Part shown: piece after piece, positions 1 through 10,190 of the stretch
How positions within the stretch are numbered: position 1 is the stretch's first letter
How the letters are laid out: every line of letters starts with the position of its first letter
Origin: Merluccius polli
Taxonomy: Eukaryota > Chordata > Actinopteri > Gadiformes > Merlucciidae
Reading direction: 5' to 3'
NCBI GenBank assembly: GCA_030340625.1
Contig: JAOPHQ010004840.1
Coordinates: 214,001 to 278,000, forward strand
DNA length: 64,000 bases
The notes under the pieces: model-generated
The model's database searches: none
Seen by the model: only the letters and a program-made list of their open reading frames with translations
Told to the model about the DNA's origin: nothing
Program-made: the position numbers and the translations under genes

Positions 1-645
1 GGTTAAGGCTGAAATAATACCATTAATATCATCCAACAGTTTATTCGGTTTCCTTTGGACAATCAACAACTACACAGGATCAAAGCCAACTTCATGGCAA
101 TTGCAGGTATGCCCGGTGTGGTCGGTGCTATTGACGGGACGCACATACAAATAATTGCGCCATCAAAAGATGAGTACGTGTTCGTAAATAGAAAGAAAGT
201 ACATTCCATCAACACGCAGATTGCTTTTGATGCAACTTTTAACATTATTGATGTTGTTGCAAAGTGGCCTGGGTCTACCCATGATTCACGTATTTTAATG
301 GGGAGCAGTCTGAGGCAGCTTTTTGAGGGGCACCATGTACCAGTTAGGTGACAGTGGCTATCCCTGCAAGACGTGGCTCTTGACACTCTATCTCAATCCA
401 CAACCGGGAGCACAGTTAAAGTATAACATGTAAGTGATTACGCAGATTACGCTTAGTCCTATGCGTAAAAACATCGTATTAGCTCTTTGTCGCCTTTTAT
501 TTGTTGAATCCATATTTACTATTGTTTACTGTTTTCCTCCATATATGTTAGAGCACACAAAAATACACGAAATCTTGTGGAGAGAGGATGTGATCACAGT
601 GACCACTATCACAGTATGCGCCATTCTCCACAACCAGTATGGGCT
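1..645 (+). pseudogene. PIF/Harbinger transposase relic (catalytic part)
   Basis: The translated frame to about 351 reads like the DDE region of Harbinger/HARBI1-type transposases (GVVGAIDGTHI, then a segment ending WPGSTHDSRI, which carries the second acidic residue). At about 337 the frame shifts by one and the next frame (338-433) continues with the conserved GDSGYP motif before a stop. Near 600-640 a third piece, VCAILHN, matches the C-terminal end of the family. The stretch between is missing or scrambled. Stops lie upstream in frame and the left edge cuts the element. The element is dead. It would have cut and pasted a Harbinger transposon with a separate Myb-like partner; neither the partner nor clear ends are seen. 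Family assignment is from motif recognition and is fairly secure. Confidence 0.8.
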
Positions 646-1159
646 GTTATTTAAAGTGTTGAATAGTGGAGATATGCTCATTGGATAATAGTTTGCAGGG
701 TGCTTTTAATTGCCTCCTTGAATTAATGCAATTTACGTATTTTTATTGTTTGCTTTTTCTCTCTCTCTTTAACGTGCATATAGGCTACAACGTCATTATC
801 GTGGTCTGCACAAACTTGTCATCATGCGTGTATTCTGCTAACTGCACTGTCCATAACTATTTGATAGGGATGTCTAGCCTAGGCTATTTCCTTGTTCTTC
901 GGTGATTCAGTGGGCTCGTTTCCACAGAGACCGCCTGCTCTGAACAACCAATCACCGCACTGACCGCTTCCAAACTCGTGCACGAGAATCGACGTAATCC
1001 ATAGCAACGGCGCGTCACTCTCAGTTCACTCTTAGTGATTTATCCTTAGTATGAGTAGGTCTCAGCGGCTTTGTGAATAACTTTTAAGAAAAAACTCCTA
1101 CGTAAAATGTTTTAGCGTGAGTTAGGAGCGCTCCTAGCGGTAAGATAAAAAGCTTTGTG
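646..1159. other. Non-coding stretch, probable MITE debris
   Basis: No believable coding region. Around 1060-1165 there is a phrase (ending in gctttgtgaatacggccc) that resembles the terminal phrases of non-autonomous Harbinger-like elements, and a similar style of end occurs at 27478 and 29583. The boundaries cannot be fixed. Confidence 0.4.
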
Positions 1160-1478
1160 AATACGGCCCCAGATCGTGTGGGATTACCTTTCACAAGTAA
1201 GATTGAACAATAATTCTTATTATTTCAAATATATATATTAATTCGTCCTGTATCATAAATAAATCTCTGCCGTTTGTAACAAACCAAACCGTGTGAAAAT
1301 CCGGTAAAAATTCGGGGAGTTATGCTTATTATTGTAGTTGGGGATACACCTTCCTCAGTAGAAATAAATGCACTGGGGGCGCACTGGGGACCCATCCAAG
1401 ATGGCGGCCGCGCTGATACGTCAGCTCCAACAGGCAGCGTCAGTCTATGAGGCGTCTACGTATATTATGTCTATGGGC
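1160..1478 (+). repeat. Partial P-element/THAP-like MITE, copy 1
   Basis: Bases 1370-1476 are a near copy of 3946-4045: both carry cactgggggcgcactggg, then aagatggcggccgcgctg, then gcagcgtcagtctatgaggc and a terminal gtctatgg. Just upstream, 1168-1193 reads in one frame RSCGITFHK followed by a gtaag donor. This looks like the end of a THAP zinc-finger first exon, as in P-element-like transposons. The left end is not found. Interpretation as the same family as the element at 3787-4045 is inference from shared sequence. Confidence 0.5.
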
Positions 1479-1670
1479 TTTATGCCGAGCGTCACGTGAC
1501 CAAACCGGAAAACTGGTCTCCTGACTTCCGCTTGTCGTTAAAGCCGGTAGCAGCGGTAGGAACTGACGGCGACAGCTATTGACTTGGCCTGGTTAGCCCT
1601 TTTTACTTTTGTCGTTTTATTTGATTTTAACATCTGAATGTTAGTGAGAAGAAAAGAAAAAAAAAAAAAC

Positions 1671-2525
1671 AGCGGTAAAAGCTAGCGTGTGTGTCCAGGA
1701 GAGGGCTACTCTCCTCGGACACATTACTCTGAAACCCCGGTGACGGTCTGGAAGTGTGGATTAATAAATACATTTTTTTTTTAAACAGCGGTAAAAGCTT
1801 AGCCTGGCAAGCCAGACCTACATCAGAAAGATGTAAGGTCTGGCTCAGTTCCATTGGCAGTGTGGGCGGGATAAACAGTTGTCTTTCAAGTTCCCTCTGC
1901 ACGCAATAGGATAGCGCTACAACCAATCAGAGCAACGAAGAAGGTGACGTAGTCAGACTACGTAATTAATCAAAACTCAGAATAAATATTTCTTTTCGAG
2001 GAAAGACTTCAGTGCCGTTCTTTGTTATTTTCTCAAATAAAATGTTAACTTCAAGTCTTGAAGAGTCGCGGCCAAAGCCGAGTGGAAAGACAGCCGTTCG
2101 CCAGCAGCAGCAGCAGCCATTGTTTACCTCTAACACGGAACCGTCGCAACTCTGTCGTCATGGTAGCCCGGCTTCCGACTCCGCCCCTCGCGCTGTGATT
2201 GGTCAGACATACTTGGTGTTCCCAGCACCAAAAAGCCGACGGAGCCGTGCTAGACCTACCTAGCTGCCAAATAAATGTGCTGCCGCTAGGGTCTAGAGTT
2301 CTAGGCTAGTAAAAGCTAGCTTGTGTCCGGGAGAGGGCTACGCTCCTCGGACATATTACTCTGAAGTCCCGGTGACAGTCTGGAAGTGCGGATTAAAAAA
2401 TAAATAAATAAAAATAAACAGCGGTAAAAGCTAGCGTGTGTCCGGGAGAGGGCTACTCTCCTCGGACACATTACTCTGAAGCCCCGGTGACGGTCTGGAA
2501 GTGTGGATTAATAAATAAAATAATG
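1671..2525. repeat. Three-copy tandem repeat of about 110 bp, split by an insertion
   Basis: The unit starts agcggtaaaagctagcgtgt, contains gagagggctactctcctcgg and ends ggaagtgtggattaataaat. Copies run about 1671-1790, 2309-2415 and 2416-2525. They differ at few positions. Copy 1 is separated from copies 2 and 3 by the 509-bp element at 1800-2308. No coding sense is visible. Confidence 0.8.
1800..2308. mobile_element. Short DNA transposon (MITE) inserted in the tandem array
   Basis: The element starts tagcctggcaagccagacct and ends ctaggcta. It is flanked by an exact 9-base duplication, gtaaaagct, at 1791-1799 and 2309-2317, which is a piece of the host repeat. The inverted ends are short (TAGCCT/AGGCTA). 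It has no transposase; a CAG run lies at about 2102-2117. Duplications of 8-9 bp suggest a hAT-like enzyme, but the ends are not typical, so the superfamily is open. Confidence 0.65.
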
Positions 2526-3118
2526 TGAGCGCAGTACAGCGGACCTGAACCGGATGTGATGAGACTTGTTTTGCAGAATGCGGAAGTATGTTGCGCATAA
2601 CCCCCATTACGACCGGATCTATTCAATTGCTAGCGACGTCCATGGTTGGAACTGTTGCGGATTAATAATAAGCATATGTATCAGCAGCTACACATAGCCA
2701 CACAAGGAGTAGAAATAAATGTATTTACCCGACCTGACCACTAGATGGCGGCAAACAATACACTGGGGGCTGGCGCTCAACACTAGCGTCATAGAGGCCA
2801 CGCCTCCTGCCCAGTGACTTCCGGCGGAAGTCGCCGGCTCGAGTCAGAAGTCCCAGGCGGCCCATCCGCAAGGATGCAAAGCTTAGCGGGCTCTCCACGC
2901 GGCGTGAACTTATACAATGCCCCTCCTTCTGCTTCATCGATTAAATAATAATGCTAAACAAATAAAGTGAGTTAAAAGCGTTCCTGTTGTCGGCGGCCTT
3001 CTTCCTCGGAGCACAACCCCACATAACTATATTACAAATCCTGACTGTTGCTTTTGTACTATTAGGGAATAAAGAAGAACCAAATCACATGTGAATTTGT
3101 CTTTTATTTTACTTTTAA
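2526..3118. other. Intergenic, no gene seen
   Basis: No supported gene. A phrase cactgggggctggcgctc near 2760 echoes the P/THAP-like MITEs at 1370 and 3946, so further MITE debris is likely here. Confidence 0.4.
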
Positions 3119-3650
3119 TCAAAAGTGATTTTGGGTGATTCCCTTACAGCCCTTCCATCCAAAAAAAGTAGCGCTATGCACAACGTTGGCTCTGATGTGT
3201 GTGAGTGTGAGTGCTCGTCCGCGGTGTGTGAGGTTGGTGATATATGGCCGGAGAATGTGATTGAGATAAATGATACTGTTGGATGAAAAGCGGTAGCGTT
3301 GGAAAAGATATTCCTCTGGAAATGATAAGACGTCTAATCTGGGACGGAAGATTCTCTCGCGACGTAAAGCATTTCCAATCAATACGGCTTCGATGTCAAT
3401 CGGATTGCGAATGAATGGGCAATCCATGTCTAACCGCTTCCTCGTGTGGGAGGAGATGGGTAGAAACTCTGGGTTTCTTTTAGTAAACCTGCCAGCGAGC
3501 AGGTTAGGTTCACAGCGTAAGTTACCGCAGTAACAGACCCAGAGTTTAAGTTACCTCTCTTTCTGGAACGGATAACTCAGAGTTTCCCTCATCCCAGGGT
3601 TAACAAACTCAGAGTTTTCACATAACCCGTTTTCTGGAATACCCCCCTGG
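3119..3650 (-). pseudogene. PIF/Harbinger transposase N-terminal relic with element end
   Basis: On the minus strand, 3427 to 3119 encodes about 100 aa resembling the start of HARBI1-like transposases (FPEEYLFQRYRFSSNSIIYL, then THRGRALTLT). The similarity stops near 3190, so the catalytic domain is absent. Upstream on the same strand (3650 to 3440) lies a phrase resembling a Harbinger terminus: gggggtattccagaaaacgg followed by gttatgtgaaaactctgag. The relic thus has its 5' end and the start of its ORF, then is truncated. It points the opposite way to the relic at 1-645, so the two probably come from separate insertions. Confidence 0.75.
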
Positions 3651-3786
3651 ACAAGTAGCCTTCAATTTGCCAAATTCGTCAAACACATGAGCATATGTAC
3701 ACACATTAAGCTGAAGGGTCCGCTTGTGCCGACAGCACTGACAGCGCTGCTCTGGCCAATCAGATTTCCTTCACGTGGGGTCCCAA

Positions 3787-4045
3787 CCATAGACGCCTCA
3801 TGACGTGATGGAACGTAACCCAGCATCGCCGCCATATTGGTAGGGAGTCCTCACTCTAGTCTAGCATAGGAGTCAACGGGAGAGCAAGCTATGCCAGTAT
3901 GTTGTGCAGCTTACGGCGCAGTATTGACACCAGATCGCGTGGGATGCACTGGGGGCGCACTGGGTCCCCTGCCAAGATGGCGGCCGCGCTGCTACGTCAG
4001 CTCTAACGGGCAGCGTCAGTCTATGAGGCGTCTATATGTCTATGG
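3787..4045 (+). mobile_element. P-element/THAP-like MITE, copy 2
   Basis: The element begins ccatagac and ends gtctatgg, with subterminal gcctcat/atgaggc also inverted. The flanks repeat tcccaacca at 3781-3789 and 4046-4054, so the target duplication is 6-9 bp depending on where the end is drawn. Inside, ATG at 3891 opens MPVCCAAYG, the way THAP zinc fingers begin (Cys near position 4-5, then a second Cys); the frame then runs into repeat sequence. It looks like a deletion derivative of a THAP-transposase element that kept its first exon start. THAP reading is inference. Confidence 0.55.
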
Positions 4046-4125
4046 TCCCAACCACTATGCTCCGCCCCAACAACCTCAGCCAATCAGTAGCCCTGGGTTT
4101 AAATGTTGGCCCTGTTTTGGGATAT

Positions 4126-5360
4126 ACCGTATATATAGGTACGCTGACAAAGCAACGTTCGCAGCGAACGTTCTGTCTCAAATAATGTGTTCCAAAACTG
4201 CGTGGTGTTTGTAATGTAGTGCAATGCAATAACCACTCCTAACCGCATGGTGGGAGTACTGTTTTTCCTGAATACCACTGTGACTACGTTCAGCACAACC
4301 CCCCCAAGCGTCAGGCATTTCGAATTTTCAACCCTGAGGCGATTTTCGGTTTTCAAGTCGAGTTTTAAGATTGGTCTCATCTTTAAGCAGTCGGTGGACT
4401 TCGTCAACACTCCGGACACCAATAAAAAGGATCAAATCCTTATTTATTTTTCTGAATGATACAGGTTTAATTAAAAGGATCTAGGATCCTTTTGCAATTA
4501 TTATTATTATTTTTTGTTTTTTTTTGTTTTTGTTTTTGGAGGGGGGGGGGGGGGGGGTATTCCAAGTATAGTAAGTAGTAGAAAGTATGCCAAGTCCCTT
4601 TGCACACTCCTGTACAGTAGGTGGCGGTATGCACCAAAGAGTTGCAATCTGCCAATAAATTAAAGAAGAAGAAGAAGAACACCAATAAAAGGTATGTGGA
4701 CCTATAAATAAAGCTTTTAGCTGGGCACTGACCAAATTTGATCGAAATCCATGCAGGAGAAAGTATTGTACTAGATCGCGGAAATTGAGTAGTCACATAA
4801 TTTGTGGCGGACAGATTAGCGAACGTCATGTGAGATCCACTGCTAGCATCGTTCTAAAAATTCTGAAAAGCATCGTCTTGATGCAACTCATACTCACCGT
4901 GTTTTCTTGAAGTTATTACGGATACTAATGAATGTGATGAAGTTATTTGCTTATTGTTTGTAGCCTAGTCTTTCATTGAAAAGTATCCTGTAGGGCTTAA
5001 CACATAAACCATTTTTGTTAAATCAATCAATCACATTCATACATCAAATAAAATGTTGTTATAAACTATATGTTATAATTAAAAGATCTAAAAGCTTGTT
5101 TCAATGTCTCTGAATCATGTAGATTATGTTGCCTCAGAGTGATTCAATATGTCAGCGAGTGCTTTCTGTAGGATAAAGAAAAATACATTTTGATAACAGA
5201 ACAGATAAGAAACCATCAGCTAACATTGAATAAATGATTGATTGAATGGGGCATACAGTGTATAGTTAAATATATTATGACCAGGAAGATTAGCTACAGA
5301 TGCAATATGCTCAGTTGGTGTGTGTAGCCTAATATTTGATGTTCTGTCTTACAGCGAGCC
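4126..5360. other. Upstream region of the 1194-aa ORF
   Basis: It contains a small hairpin at about 4167-4185 (aacgttcgc/gcgaacgtt), a T-rich run ending in about 19 G at 4540-4558, and AT-rich DNA. Bases 5343-5355 read as a good 3' splice site (tgttctgtcttacag) just before the ATG at 5361, so a non-coding or short coding exon may lie upstream; none can be identified. Confidence 0.45.
4560..4682 (+). repeat. Dispersed teleost repeat with a GAA-rich tail
   Basis: The phrase gtaggtggcggtatgcacc, followed by a short AT-rich segment and a gaagaagaagaagaac tail, is a well-known very common sequence in fish genomes, probably a retrotransposon 3' end. The call rests on recall of that motif, not on a database search. 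Confidence 0.6.
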
Positions 5361-8300
5361 ATGAAGAGAAGAAAGGGAAAGGGGCCCAGCACACAGCCAG
5401 GTTTGGCCAAACAGCACCTCTTCAGCAAATACAGTAGCGTACCATCACCAGCTCATACCATCCTTAATGGTCACATTCTATATATCTACATCTCATCTGA
5501 GTCAAGCAGAACTGCAACTGCAAGAGAAGTGATCAAGTACTTGCCAGAACTGAATATAGAACAATCAAAAACTAAAGTAAAGCTGCTTGTCGAAAAAACG
5601 TTAACAAAATACAGAAAGCTCACAGACAAGAGAGAATTTGATCAGTTTGAAGAAATTTGTAGCCAGATGTTTTGTGGAATCTCCACCTCCACCACCGCTC
5701 CACCTCAGCTCTGCCACAGCTGCACCTCCGCCACTGCTCCACCTCAGCTCCGCCACAGCTACACCTCCACCTCCGCCACCGCTCCACCTCAGCTCTGCCA
5801 CAGCTGCACCTCTGCCACCGCTCCACCTCAGCTCTGCCACACCTCCACCTCTGCCACCGCTCCACCTCAGCTCTGCCACAGCTGTACCTCCACCTCCGCC
5901 ACCGCTCCACCTCAGCTCTGCCACACCTCCACCTCCGCCACTGCTCCACCTCAGCTCTGCCAGAGCTGCACCTCCACCTCCACCACCGCTCCACCTCAGC
6001 TCTGCCACACCTCCACCACCGCCACCGCTCCACCTCAGCTCTGCCATAGCTCCGCCACCGCTCCACCTCAGCTCTGCCACAGCTCCGCCACCGCTCCACC
6101 TCAGCTCTGCCACAGCTCCGCCACCGCTCCACCTCAGCTCTGCCACACCTCCACCTCCGCCACCGCTCCACCTCAGCTCTGCCACACCTCCACCTCTGCC
6201 ACCGCTCCACCTCAGCTCTGCCACAGCTCCGCCACCGCTCTGCCACAGCTCTGCCACAGCTCCGCCACCGCTCCACCTCAGCTCTGCCACACCTCCACCT
6301 CCGCCACCGGTCCACCTCAGCTCTGCCACACCTCCACCTTCGCCACCGCTCCACCTCAGCTCTGCCACAGCTGCACAGCCACCGCTCCACCTCAGCTCTG
6401 CCACAGCTCCGCCACCGCTCCACCTCAGCTCTGCCACAGCTGCACCTCCACCTCCGCCACCGCTCCACCTCAGCTCTGCCACACCTCCACCTCCACCACC
6501 GCCACAGCTAGTCAAGCGAAGTCTCCAGCTAACCACCTTGAGAACGCTTCACTTAGTCCTTTGAAGACGAGACAGACAGCTAGAACCATTTGTCCTTCTT
6601 GTGTGAGATATAAGGACTCTCTTAAAAACATGAGGCAGAAAAAGTTGCAAATGCAGAGAAGCAAGTACCTGGCAATCAAGACACTCAGAGCACGGCAGAA
6701 GAAGATGGGAGCAATAAGAACACTTAATCAGAAACTGAAAAGAAAAGAAAAACAAATATCCAGCTTAAGAAACCAGTTGAAATCACATGAAACCATCTCT
6801 AAATTGAAAAATCAGTACAAAATCAAAGCAAGAAGTCATAAGCGCCTAAAGAAATCCCTTACACACATGAAGCAAGAGGTCAGATCAAATTCTATTGATG
6901 TAGACAGATGCTGTGAATTAGAAGAAAGGACTGTGAAATTGGACTGTGAAATTCGTGATCTTCAGGTGGAAAACCTCCGTTTGGAAGTGAAAATCCAGGA
7001 TTTGGAAAGTGAGAAAAAGCTCACAAAAGCAGATGCAAAGTCTTACTCAAACGAAATGCGATTGATGGTGTTTGATGCGATATCCAATCAGGTGCCCACT
7101 GCCAACATCCACAATTTGATCACAAAGTTTGGGCAGCGCTTCAACATCAGTTTAAGTGATGTGCCAAGGAGGGCTACTGTGGAAGCCATGACCAGAGAAC
7201 TGGGGGCCATAAGTGACCTCCAGACTGCTGAAGCCCTTTTAGAATATTCACACTGTACACTCGGTTTTGATGCAACCACACAGGAAGGAATCCACTTGAA
7301 CAGCATACACTTCACCACCAAAGAGAGCTGTTACGTTGTTGCTGTCGATGAACTTCCAGGAGGCTCTGCTGAGGATTATCAGATCCACATTTGTGACTCC
7401 ATCAGCAACCTTGCTAACGTGTTTTGTCATTTCTTTGAGGCAGACTACGAAGTCATTCTTCAGAAAATGATCAGTAATATCTCAAACACACTCACTGACC
7501 GCTATGCAGCTAATCATGCGGCCATTCGTCTTGTCTGTGCTTCTTGGAACAAAGCTTTGAATGAGCTGAATTGCAACCTTCACCCTTTGGAAAGCATTGC
7601 GTCGAAGACTAAGCTTGCTCTAAAGGAGATTGAGAAATCCATAGGCGTAACTGGGAAGATCAAGGGGAAAGAGTGCTTTGCAGCAAACATTGTGGTGCAG
7701 ATGAACAAGATGAGATACATGGATGGCAAGGGTGACCCTCGTGGGTTTAAGATTTTTCTTAATAACAATGACCTCCCTCTTGGCCTCATACCTCGCTACA
7801 GAGGCAATCGCCTGCACATTCTTTTTCATATTTGTGGGATTTTCACCTGTCATCATACTGCACTGAAGTCCTATCTCTGTGGAGGAACATCCTGTGGAGG
7901 CCTGCGTGCGAGTGTGCTAGAATACTTTGATTCTGTAGCTGGACAAGTCGAAATGCAAGTTCTTGGTTTGTTTGGGAAATTATTGACGGGACCCTGGATG
8001 ACCAAATTCTACACTGGAGCAGATGATCAAACCGATCACATTCAAGGCATTGAATCAATCAAAGAGACCGTGCAGAACCTGAAGGACCAGCTGAGCTCAC
8101 CTGGGGAATTCCTCACTCGCACAACAGACCTCTTTGGAAGCCAGCTGGATGCTTCAGACAAAATCCTTGAGAAATTGCAGCAACCACCAAAAGACACGGT
8201 CATGTTCAGTCAAATGACGGAAGCCTGTCTGAGAGCAGTCATTTCAGTCCTTGAAAGACAGTATCGTCAATACTTTGCTGATACATGGACAGTGACGGAG

Positions 8301-8945
8301 CAACTAAAAGAAGAGACGACCTCTGCAAGATCTCACAACATGGATGCTGAAGAGCTGATTGGGATGTTCAGTGCGTTAAAGAAGAAGGCTCCAAATGCCA
8401 CCATCTGCTACTTGTCCTGTAAAATGCGAGCACGGAAAAACAACACAGTGGAGTACTTGGACAGTTTGGACAAGGAAAAACGAGATCTGGTTATCAGGAA
8501 GGCAGTGAGGCTGGGTGAATTACAACGACGAAGGAGGAGAAAGAAGCAAGGAGAGCTGCAGGAGGAACTGCACAAACGTCAAGTCTCAAAAGAAAGAAAG
8601 AGAAGCGAACAAGAACGGAAAGTGTTGGAGAAAAAGATTGAAGAATTAGGGGCAGAGAAGATTGAGGAAGCGTTTCCAGAACTCCCAGAAGAAAAAGTGA
8701 GCTTGATCAAGGAGTTGTTGGGTGGCAGAGCGGTGGGGGCATTTGTATGTCATGCGTGGGATTTGGGCGGCAACAGGGTCATTTTCAATGGGAAAATTGA
8801 AACTTTCCATGCCAAAAAAAAGAAATACACTGTTGGCTATTGGGCCATGAACAGGGAGGGCTATGAATTTGATGCACATGACACTGATGTGTCTGTCTAT
8901 GCAATGGCTGCAGATGTCATCTCGGATGACTTGGTTGTACAGTAG
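5361..8945 (+). CDS. Uncharacterised 1194-aa protein, probably transposon-derived
   Basis: I do not recognise a named gene. The ORF is uninterrupted. Residues 1-105 are basic and polar; about 106-383 are a degenerate ten-residue repeat around ATAPPQLCH; about 400-560 are strongly basic and then coiled coil. About 575-790 look RNase-H-like: LGFDATTQEG offers a first Asp and LTDRYAANHAA a second, as in hAT-like and related DDE enzymes. About 1040-1120 are a second charged helix. The last 75 residues (W, then FNGKIETFHAKKKKYTVGYW) resemble a Tudor/agenet-like SH3 barrel. Multi-copy fish proteins of this kind exist, so a mobile or domesticated origin is likely. A splice acceptor sits six bases before the ATG. 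Function, partners and catalytic activity are unknown; the enzyme reading is inference. Confidence 0.7.
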   Translation: MKRRKGKGPSTQPGLAKQHLFSKYSSVPSPAHTILNGHILYIYISSESSRTATAREVIKYLPELNIEQSKTKVKLLVEKTLTKYRKLTDKREFDQFEEICSQMFCGISTSTTAPPQLCHSCTSATAPPQLRHSYTSTSATAPPQLCHSCTSATAPPQLCHTSTSATAPPQLCHSCTSTSATAPPQLCHTSTSATAPPQLCQSCTSTSTTAPPQLCHTSTTATAPPQLCHSSATAPPQLCHSSATAPPQLCHSSATAPPQLCHTSTSATAPPQLCHTSTSATAPPQLCHSSATALPQLCHSSATAPPQLCHTSTSATGPPQLCHTSTFATAPPQLCHSCTATAPPQLCHSSATAPPQLCHSCTSTSATAPPQLCHTSTSTTATASQAKSPANHLENASLSPLKTRQTARTICPSCVRYKDSLKNMRQKKLQMQRSKYLAIKTLRARQKKMGAIRTLNQKLKRKEKQISSLRNQLKSHETISKLKNQYKIKARSHKRLKKSLTHMKQEVRSNSIDVDRCCELEERTVKLDCEIRDLQVENLRLEVKIQDLESEKKLTKADAKSYSNEMRLMVFDAISNQVPTANIHNLITKFGQRFNISLSDVPRRATVEAMTRELGAISDLQTAEALLEYSHCTLGFDATTQEGIHLNSIHFTTKESCYVVAVDELPGGSAEDYQIHICDSISNLANVFCHFFEADYEVILQKMISNISNTLTDRYAANHAAIRLVCASWNKALNELNCNLHPLESIASKTKLALKEIEKSIGVTGKIKGKECFAANIVVQMNKMRYMDGKGDPRGFKIFLNNNDLPLGLIPRYRGNRLHILFHICGIFTCHHTALKSYLCGGTSCGGLRASVLEYFDSVAGQVEMQVLGLFGKLLTGPWMTKFYTGADDQTDHIQGIESIKETVQNLKDQLSSPGEFLTRTTDLFGSQLDASDKILEKLQQPPKDTVMFSQMTEACLRAVISVLERQYRQYFADTWTVTEQLKEETTSARSHNMDAEELIGMFSALKKKAPNATICYLSCKMRARKNNTVEYLDSLDKEKRDLVIRKAVRLGELQRRRRRKKQGELQEELHKRQVSKERKRSEQERKVLEKKIEELGAEKIEEAFPELPEEKVSLIKELLGGRAVGAFVCHAWDLGGNRVIFNGKIETFHAKKKKYTVGYWAMNREGYEFDAHDTDVSVYAMAADVISDDLVVQ
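5676..6512 (+). repeat. In-frame coding minisatellite
   Basis: About 840 bp of variants on gctccacctcagctctgcca joined by short cct/gcc linkers, all multiples of three, giving repeated SATAPPQLCH-like peptides inside the 1194-aa protein. The array carries no stop in several frames on both strands, which produces long spurious ORFs. Length variation between individuals is expected. Confidence 0.9.
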
Positions 8946-9299
8946 GTTGTTAGTGGGGAAACACTTGTTTATATGAATATGAATGTATATAATATATGTT
9001 ACACTAATATGAATGTATACTTACCATTGAATTGAAAAAAGGGGGCAAAATCACTTGAGTGAATGAATATGAATGTAATACTTCCGACCATCGAAGTCTG
9101 CGGCCCTCCCCTGAGGTGAGCTGCCCTGAGCCTGGACGAGCTGAACACGCAGCGGCAGGTGAAGGGTGGGGATCCTCAGGGGGTGATCTTTCGGCCCTGG
9201 TCCCTGGGGGTGTTCTGGATACGCCTAGAGGAGCTGAAAACGCAGCACTAGGTGGATCTGGGGACTACCAGGGGCAACCGGGGTTGGAGTCACATGGGC
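8946..9299. other. 3' flank of the 1194-aa ORF
   Basis: No gene is supported. The first 120 bp are AT-rich with repeated atgaatgtat motifs; a GC-rich segment starts near 9100. No clear AATAAA signal is seen close behind the stop. Confidence 0.4.
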
Positions 9300-9640
9300 T
9301 GCACTTCTCCTCGCCTGTGCGTGACGCCCACAGGGAGGGGAGGACCCAGCTGCAGTTTCTGCGCCACCTTGCTTTTCTTCCTCCCCGCCAATGCCTGACA
9401 CCCATTGGGGGGAGGGAAGACCTCAGCGATGCCCCCGCCTAAGTCCACGCGATGCCCCCCCCATTCCACATGGTCCAAGTCCGACCCTGCCGGTGCTTGA
9501 CGACCACCGGGGGGAAGGAGGATACCAGCACAGGCTCCGCCCGAGGCCCCTGGCTACAGTTTCTGCGCCACCTTGCTTTTCTTCCTCCCTGCCAATGCCT
9601 GACGCCCATTGGGGGGAGGGAAGACCTCAGCGACGGTGTA
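9300..9640. repeat. GC-rich degenerate tandem repeat
   Basis: Two long near-identical blocks, 9358-9428 and 9563-9633, share gcgccaccttgcttttcttc, then gccaatgcctgacrcccatt and a G-rich end. A weaker related unit lies between and before them. The spacing is about 205 bp. It can be read as ORFs on both strands but has no protein-like composition. Confidence 0.75.
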
Positions 9641-9904
9641 TTATGCTGTTCCCCTGTGGTCCCTAGTGAGTGTGTGTACGCGCAAGTGTCTCCCTCTCCC
9701 TCCCGTGCCATATGGAATGTGTCAATCTTTTATGTTGAGTTTTGATTGGGAGGAGGTGTCAGGGCGGTAATCATAGGGGTATTAGATAGGTTAGTTATTG
9801 ATGAGGGGTGTGGCTATTCATTTATTCATTTATTTATTTTATTGAGTAGCTGGGGTTTGTTGTTTTTGACTAGGACACCTCCTACTGCCCGTTTGCCTAG
9901 GTTG

Positions 9905-10190
9905 TAATGAAATTTCATGCAAATATCTGATAAAATGAGGAAGTTACAAGCAAAACCATGTGAATATTCGTCATTTTCGTGAAACTGTCTCCGTTATTAA
10001 TATGAATAAACGCTTATTAATTACTATTTATTTCAGTGAGGCACAATTGGTCAAGTAAAATAGTACATTTTCATGATTTCATTTGAAAGAACTAACAAAA
10101 TTCTACCTTCTGTTGAAATTTCATGCAAATATCTGATAAAATTAGGAAGTTACAAGCTAAACCATGTGAATATTCATCATTTTCGGTCAC
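9905..10190. repeat. Pair of about 75-bp direct repeats
   Basis: Bases 9909-9980 and 10115-10186 share gaaatttcatgcaaatatct, a gaagttacaagc core and accatgtgaatattc, with a few changes. AT-rich, non-coding, possibly the two arms of an unrecognised element. Confidence 0.7.

Noticed and set aside
5601..6564. Long ORFs on both strands over the Pro-rich array (up to 311 aa)
   Set aside because: They exist only because the repeat unit has no stops in those frames; they have no flanking protein-like sequence and the main frame explains the array.
9059..9745. Overlapping ORFs in the GC-rich repeat
   Set aside because: Frames conflict between the repeat copies, and there is no splice context or domain-like sequence.
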